From NCBI GenBank assembly GCA_946637575.1, contig CAMPBJ010000025.1:1-9792 (forward strand): a stretch of DNA of 9,792 bases, in the 5' to 3' direction. Positions 6,902-9,792 of the stretch are shown in pieces. Under the pieces are notes generated by a model, which was not told where the DNA came from, did not search any database, and saw nothing but the letters and a program-made list of their open reading frames with translations. Position 1 is the stretch's first letter; every line of letters starts with the position of its first letter. Source of the DNA: an uncultured Clostridia bacterium. GTDB taxonomy: Bacteria > Bacillota > Clostridia > Christensenellales > Borkfalkiaceae. A program made the translations under genes and the position numbers.

Positions 6902-9258
6902 TTTAAGGTAGCAATAGTTACCCCGTTCCCCCCTTCGCCGTAGTTTCCGCGCCTGAACTCTTTGACGTTTTTATCTTTTTTTAAGTATTCTCTGACCGCT
7001 TTAAGCAAGATCCCTTCTCCGACGCCGTGAATAATCCTTACTTCCTCAAGCCCACCGACTATCGCCTGATCCAAAAAGTATTTTAAGTCCGTGATCGCTT
7101 CAAGCGAAGTTTTGCCGACTAAATTCACTTCGGACACGGTGTTAATCCTGTTCGTAGTTTTATTGACTTTAACAGGATTTACTGCCTTTTTCGGCGCAGT
7201 AACGTTATATAGATCTGAAAGTTTTACGAGCGTTTTAGCGTTTCCTACTAAAACGTAAACTTCCTTTTTGTTCTTTTTATATTCCACGATCTCGGCGTTT
7301 ATATTGAACGGTTTTACGTATGCAATTCGCCCGACCGCGATTTCCTCTTCTTTTGCGGGAACGAGCGAGAAGGGAGTTTCGTCAAAATCGTCAAGTAAAT
7401 ACTTGCTGTTTTTAAGCCTGTTTTTAAGTTCTCCCGCCTTAAAGACAGCCCTGCCTTCAAGTTCCGCGGATTTTAGTAACGCTTTTAATTCGTCGATTAT
7501 CTCTTCTGCCTCTTCAAGCCTTTCGCCGACTATTCTTTTTACTTCTCTTCTGGAATTTTCGGTTATCTTTTCGCGCTCATTTTTAATGCGCTCTTTTTCG
7601 TTTTCTATTTCGGATAAATACTCTTCTTCTCTTTTCTTTATATCCGAAAGTTCCTGTCTTTCTCTTTCAGCCTGTCTTCTGGACTCTTCCGCTTTTTTAA
7701 GCACCGCGTCGAAACTTAAAGACTTATCCGAAAGATAAAGATACGCTCTGTTTATAACGTCGCTGCTTAGCCCCAAGGTCTTTCCTATCTCGATAGCGTT
7801 GGAACTTCCGGGAATACCTATATTTAATCTGTAAAGCGGCTTTAAACTGACCGCGTCAAACTCCATCGACGCGTTTTCAATTTTGTCGTTTTGCGCCGCA
7901 AATTCTTTTAATTTCGAGTAGTGCGTCGTAATTATTCCGAAACAGTTTTTTGATAAAAAACTCTCGATCAAAGCAAGCGCGAGCGCGCTGCCTTCTTCGG
8001 GGTCTGTCCCCGCGCCTATTTCGTCGATTAAAACGAGGCTTTTATTATCCGAAAGATCAAGAATATCTATTATATTCTTTATATGAGAAGAGAAAGTCGA
8101 TAAACTCTGTTCTATACTCTGCTCGTCGCCTATATCCGTATAAACGCCAGAGCAAACGCAAACTTCCGCCCTTCTTGCCGGCAAAAACACGCCGGAAGCC
8201 GCTAAAAGCGAGAAAAGCCCCACAAGTTTAAGCGTAACCGTCTTGCCGCCCGTATTCGGTCCGGTTATCAGAAGAAAGTTATAATCCTTTCCGATCCTAA
8301 CAGAAACGGGAACGACCGAAGACTTGTCGATAAGCGGATGTCTGCCTTCGTCGATTATAATTACGCCGTTATCGTTAAGCAAAGGTTTAACGCAAGAATT
8401 TTTAAAAGAGAAGTCTGCCCTTGCAAAGAAAACGTCAATATCGCGCAGATTTTCGGCGTTGTACCTTATACCGTCGGACATATAGGATATCTTTTCGGAG
8501 AGTTCGCGGAGTATCCTTGCAACTTCTTCCGCCTCGTTAAACATAGCGCGTTTTAAGTCGTTATTGTATTCGATGACCGCTTCGGGCTCGATAAAAAGTG
8601 TTGCGCCGGACGACGACTGGTCGTGGATAAAGCCTTTAATAAAACTTCTGTACTCGTTTTTAACGGGAATAACGTATCTATCGTTACGCATCGTTACCGC
8701 GCCGTCCTGAAGGTATTTAGACTCGCCCCCGCGCATATACGAATTGAGTTTATCTCTTATTTTGGAATTGATATCACGTATCTCTTTTCGTATCGAAAAA
8801 AGCCTCGGACTTGCGGTGTCGGAGAGTTCGTCTTCCGACACGATCTTTTCTGACACTTCTTTTTCAAAATCCGGGTTTACGTAAAGTCTTGAAACAATTT
8901 CGGGAATTATCGAAAAACTGTCGTCCTTTACTGCGTTTACCGCGGTTTTAACAAGCCTTGCGCTCTTTAAGTTGTCCGCAACTTTAAGGATGTCGGATAT
9001 AATGAGCGAACCGCCCATATCGACTCTTTTCAGTTGATCGGAAACGTCGGGAAAGAAAAATATTTTCTGAACGTTTTTATCGAACAGAAGTCTTAACGCT
9101 TCGTCCGTGGCGTCGAGTAAAAACTCCGCTTCTTTTTTGTTAGTTACGGGCGAAAAATCGCAAATAAAAGCCTTTGCGGAGTCCAAAACCGCGCACTCCG
9201 CAACTTTTGCCGTAATCTTGTCATATTCCAAAGAAAGAAGGGCTTTTTTACTCGTCAT
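6898..9258 (-). CDS. mutS2: MutS2 family ATPase with C-terminal Smr domain
   Basis: MutS2 is a MutS homologue without the mismatch-binding domain. In various bacteria it is linked to suppression of recombination or to splitting of collided ribosomes. The 786 residues match the family. The core and clamp helices cover about 1-300, with RNDRYVIPVKNEYR (191-204) and SSSGATLFIEP (215-225). The ABC-type ATPase domain (about 300-510) has Walker A GPNTGGKT (333-340), GDEQSIEQSLSTFSSHI (377-393), Walker B LVLIDE (408-413, Glu413) and ITTHYS (443-448). A long charged coiled coil follows (about 515-605), then a KOW-like beta section (636-685). The Smr domain is 710-786, with HGVGEG at 744-749. The usual Smr LDLRG motif reads VNLVG (711-715), so the conserved Asp and Arg are absent. 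The start codon overlaps the pheT stop as TAATG, with AAGG only 2 nt upstream, implying translational coupling. The zapA and cvpA genes found between these two in many Bacillota are missing. Confidence 0.95.
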   Translation of the reverse strand: MTSKKALLSLEYDKITAKVAECAVLDSAKAFICDFSPVTNKKEAEFLLDATDEALRLLFDKNVQKIFFFPDVSDQLKRVDMGGSLIISDILKVADNLKSARLVKTAVNAVKDDSFSIIPEIVSRLYVNPDFEKEVSEKIVSEDELSDTASPRLFSIRKEIRDINSKIRDKLNSYMRGGESKYLQDGAVTMRNDRYVIPVKNEYRSFIKGFIHDQSSSGATLFIEPEAVIEYNNDLKRAMFNEAEEVARILRELSEKISYMSDGIRYNAENLRDIDVFFARADFSFKNSCVKPLLNDNGVIIIDEGRHPLIDKSSVVPVSVRIGKDYNFLLITGPNTGGKTVTLKLVGLFSLLAASGVFLPARRAEVCVCSGVYTDIGDEQSIEQSLSTFSSHIKNIIDILDLSDNKSLVLIDEIGAGTDPEEGSALALALIESFLSKNCFGIITTHYSKLKEFAAQNDKIENASMEFDAVSLKPLYRLNIGIPGSSNAIEIGKTLGLSSDVINRAYLYLSDKSLSFDAVLKKAEESRRQAERERQELSDIKKREEEYLSEIENEKERIKNEREKITENSRREVKRIVGERLEEAEEIIDELKALLKSAELEGRAVFKAGELKNRLKNSKYLLDDFDETPFSLVPAKEEEIAVGRIAYVKPFNINAEIVEYKKNKKEVYVLVGNAKTLVKLSDLYNVTAPKKAVNPVKVNKTTNRINTVSEVNLVGKTSLEAITDLKYFLDQAIVGGLEEVRIIHGVGEGILLKAVREYLKKDKNVKEFRRGNYGEGGNGVTIATLK

Positions 9259-9792
9259 TACCTTAATTCCGCTCCGAGATCTTCTTTTAAGTTCTTTAAT
9301 ACGTTCTTTATGGCGTCGTCGATTTCTTCTACGGTAAGAGTTCTGTCAAACGATACAAACACCATATTAAAAGCCATACTCTTCTTTTTACCGCCAAGCA
9401 GTTCGCTGCGGTAAATATCGAAGAGTTTTACGGCAGAAAGATATTCGCCTGCCGATCGTTTTACTACTTTAACGATCTCGCCCCAAGTAACGTCCTCGTC
9501 AACCGTAACCGCAAGATCTCGCTCGACCGTAGGATACTTTGAAACCGGCGTAACGATTATCTTACCGTTAAAATATTTACTTAGCAGTTCGTAATTTATT
9601 TCACCTACGAAAATCGGCTTTGCAACATCGAGTTTTGCGGTAAGTTCGGGGTTTAACTGCCCGAAATAGCCTATCTTTTCACCGCAAAGCAGAACTTCCG
9701 CGGAACGAGTCGGATGCAAAAACGGAAGATTAGGTCTGACATAATCTGCGTCAACACCGTTACAGAACTCCGAAAGTATACCTTCGACAACG
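9258..9792 (-). CDS. pheT: Phenylalanyl-tRNA synthetase beta subunit, C-terminal part (gene starts beyond window)
   Basis: PheT pairs with PheS as an alpha2-beta2 enzyme that charges tRNA-Phe. The last 177 codons are visible and the frame is open to the window edge. The visible part starts with VVEGILSEFCNGVDADYVRP, then reaches FLHPTRSAEVLL, the family's HPxRSA block, and IGYFGQLNPELTAKLD. The last ~95 residues form the ferredoxin-fold anticodon-binding domain: VSKYPTVERDLAVTVDE, LFDIYRSELLGGKKKSMAFNMVF, and the terminal TLTVEEIDDAIKNVLKNLKEDLGAELR helix. A TTG codon at 9719 falls within the HP block and is an internal Leu, not a start. The TAA shares a base with the mutS2 ATG. In most Bacillota pheS lies just upstream; it would be outside this window. 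Confidence 0.96.
   Translation of the reverse strand, partial: VVEGILSEFCNGVDADYVRPNLPFLHPTRSAEVLLCGEKIGYFGQLNPELTAKLDVAKPIFVGEINYELLSKYFNGKIIVTPVSKYPTVERDLAVTVDEDVTWGEIVKVVKRSAGEYLSAVKLFDIYRSELLGGKKKSMAFNMVFVSFDRTLTVEEIDDAIKNVLKNLKEDLGAELR

Noticed and set aside
7268..7738. Plus-strand 156-codon open frame, rich in Ser and Phe
   Set aside because: It is exactly antisense to the Glu/Lys-rich coiled coil of MutS2, whose GAA/AAA/GAG codons read as Ser/Phe/Leu on the other strand. It has no SD and no family resemblance.
9258..9719. Possible separate short gene starting at a TTG at 9719
   Set aside because: The frame continues without a stop to the window edge. The TTG encodes Leu inside the conserved PheT HPxRSA block, so it is simply the 3' part of pheT.

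Overview
This 9.8 kb window looks like an ordinary housekeeping stretch of a Gram-positive-type (Bacillota) chromosome, probably an uncultured member of the Clostridia. The reasons are gene order and family subtypes. miaB runs directly into mutS, pheT into mutS2, and a NifS-like cysteine desulfurase into a ThiI without a rhodanese domain. The base composition is moderately AT-rich, with frequent TCG/ACG/GCG codons. The order-level assignment is inference. I see no mobile element, CRISPR array, rRNA/tRNA gene or phage gene, and no clearly undescribed multi-gene system.

Layout. The left part (1-1738, minus strand) holds miaB followed after one base by the 5' end of mutS, which runs off the window. 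The middle (1830-4034, plus strand) is a single divergently oriented gene for a class A penicillin-binding protein with a C-terminal FN3-like domain. The right part (4042-9792) is one tightly packed minus-strand operon in the order pheT (3' end only) -> mutS2 -> a small two-helix membrane protein -> nifS-like desulfurase -> thiI. Neighbouring genes in it overlap by a few bases or lie at most 4 nt apart. The longest stretch without a gene is the 91-bp divergent miaB/PBP spacer.

How the genes work together. The desulfurase and ThiI form a sulfur relay for s4U8 in tRNA. MiaB adds the 2-methylthio group at tRNA A37, and PheT is part of Phe-tRNA synthetase. MutS2 is known in related bacteria as a ribosome-collision/splitting or recombination-control factor. 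The right-hand operon therefore has a translation/tRNA theme. MutS begins a mismatch-repair unit co-transcribed with miaB, and the PBP builds cell wall.

The best second-look items are regulatory. A near-consensus promoter sits so close to the miaB start codon that the mRNA should be almost leaderless. The intrinsic terminator of the thiI operon lies inside the last codons of the convergent PBP gene, which has no visible terminator of its own. At the protein level, MutS2 has a degenerate LDLR-type motif in its Smr domain, and the PBP has an unusually compact transpeptidase region.
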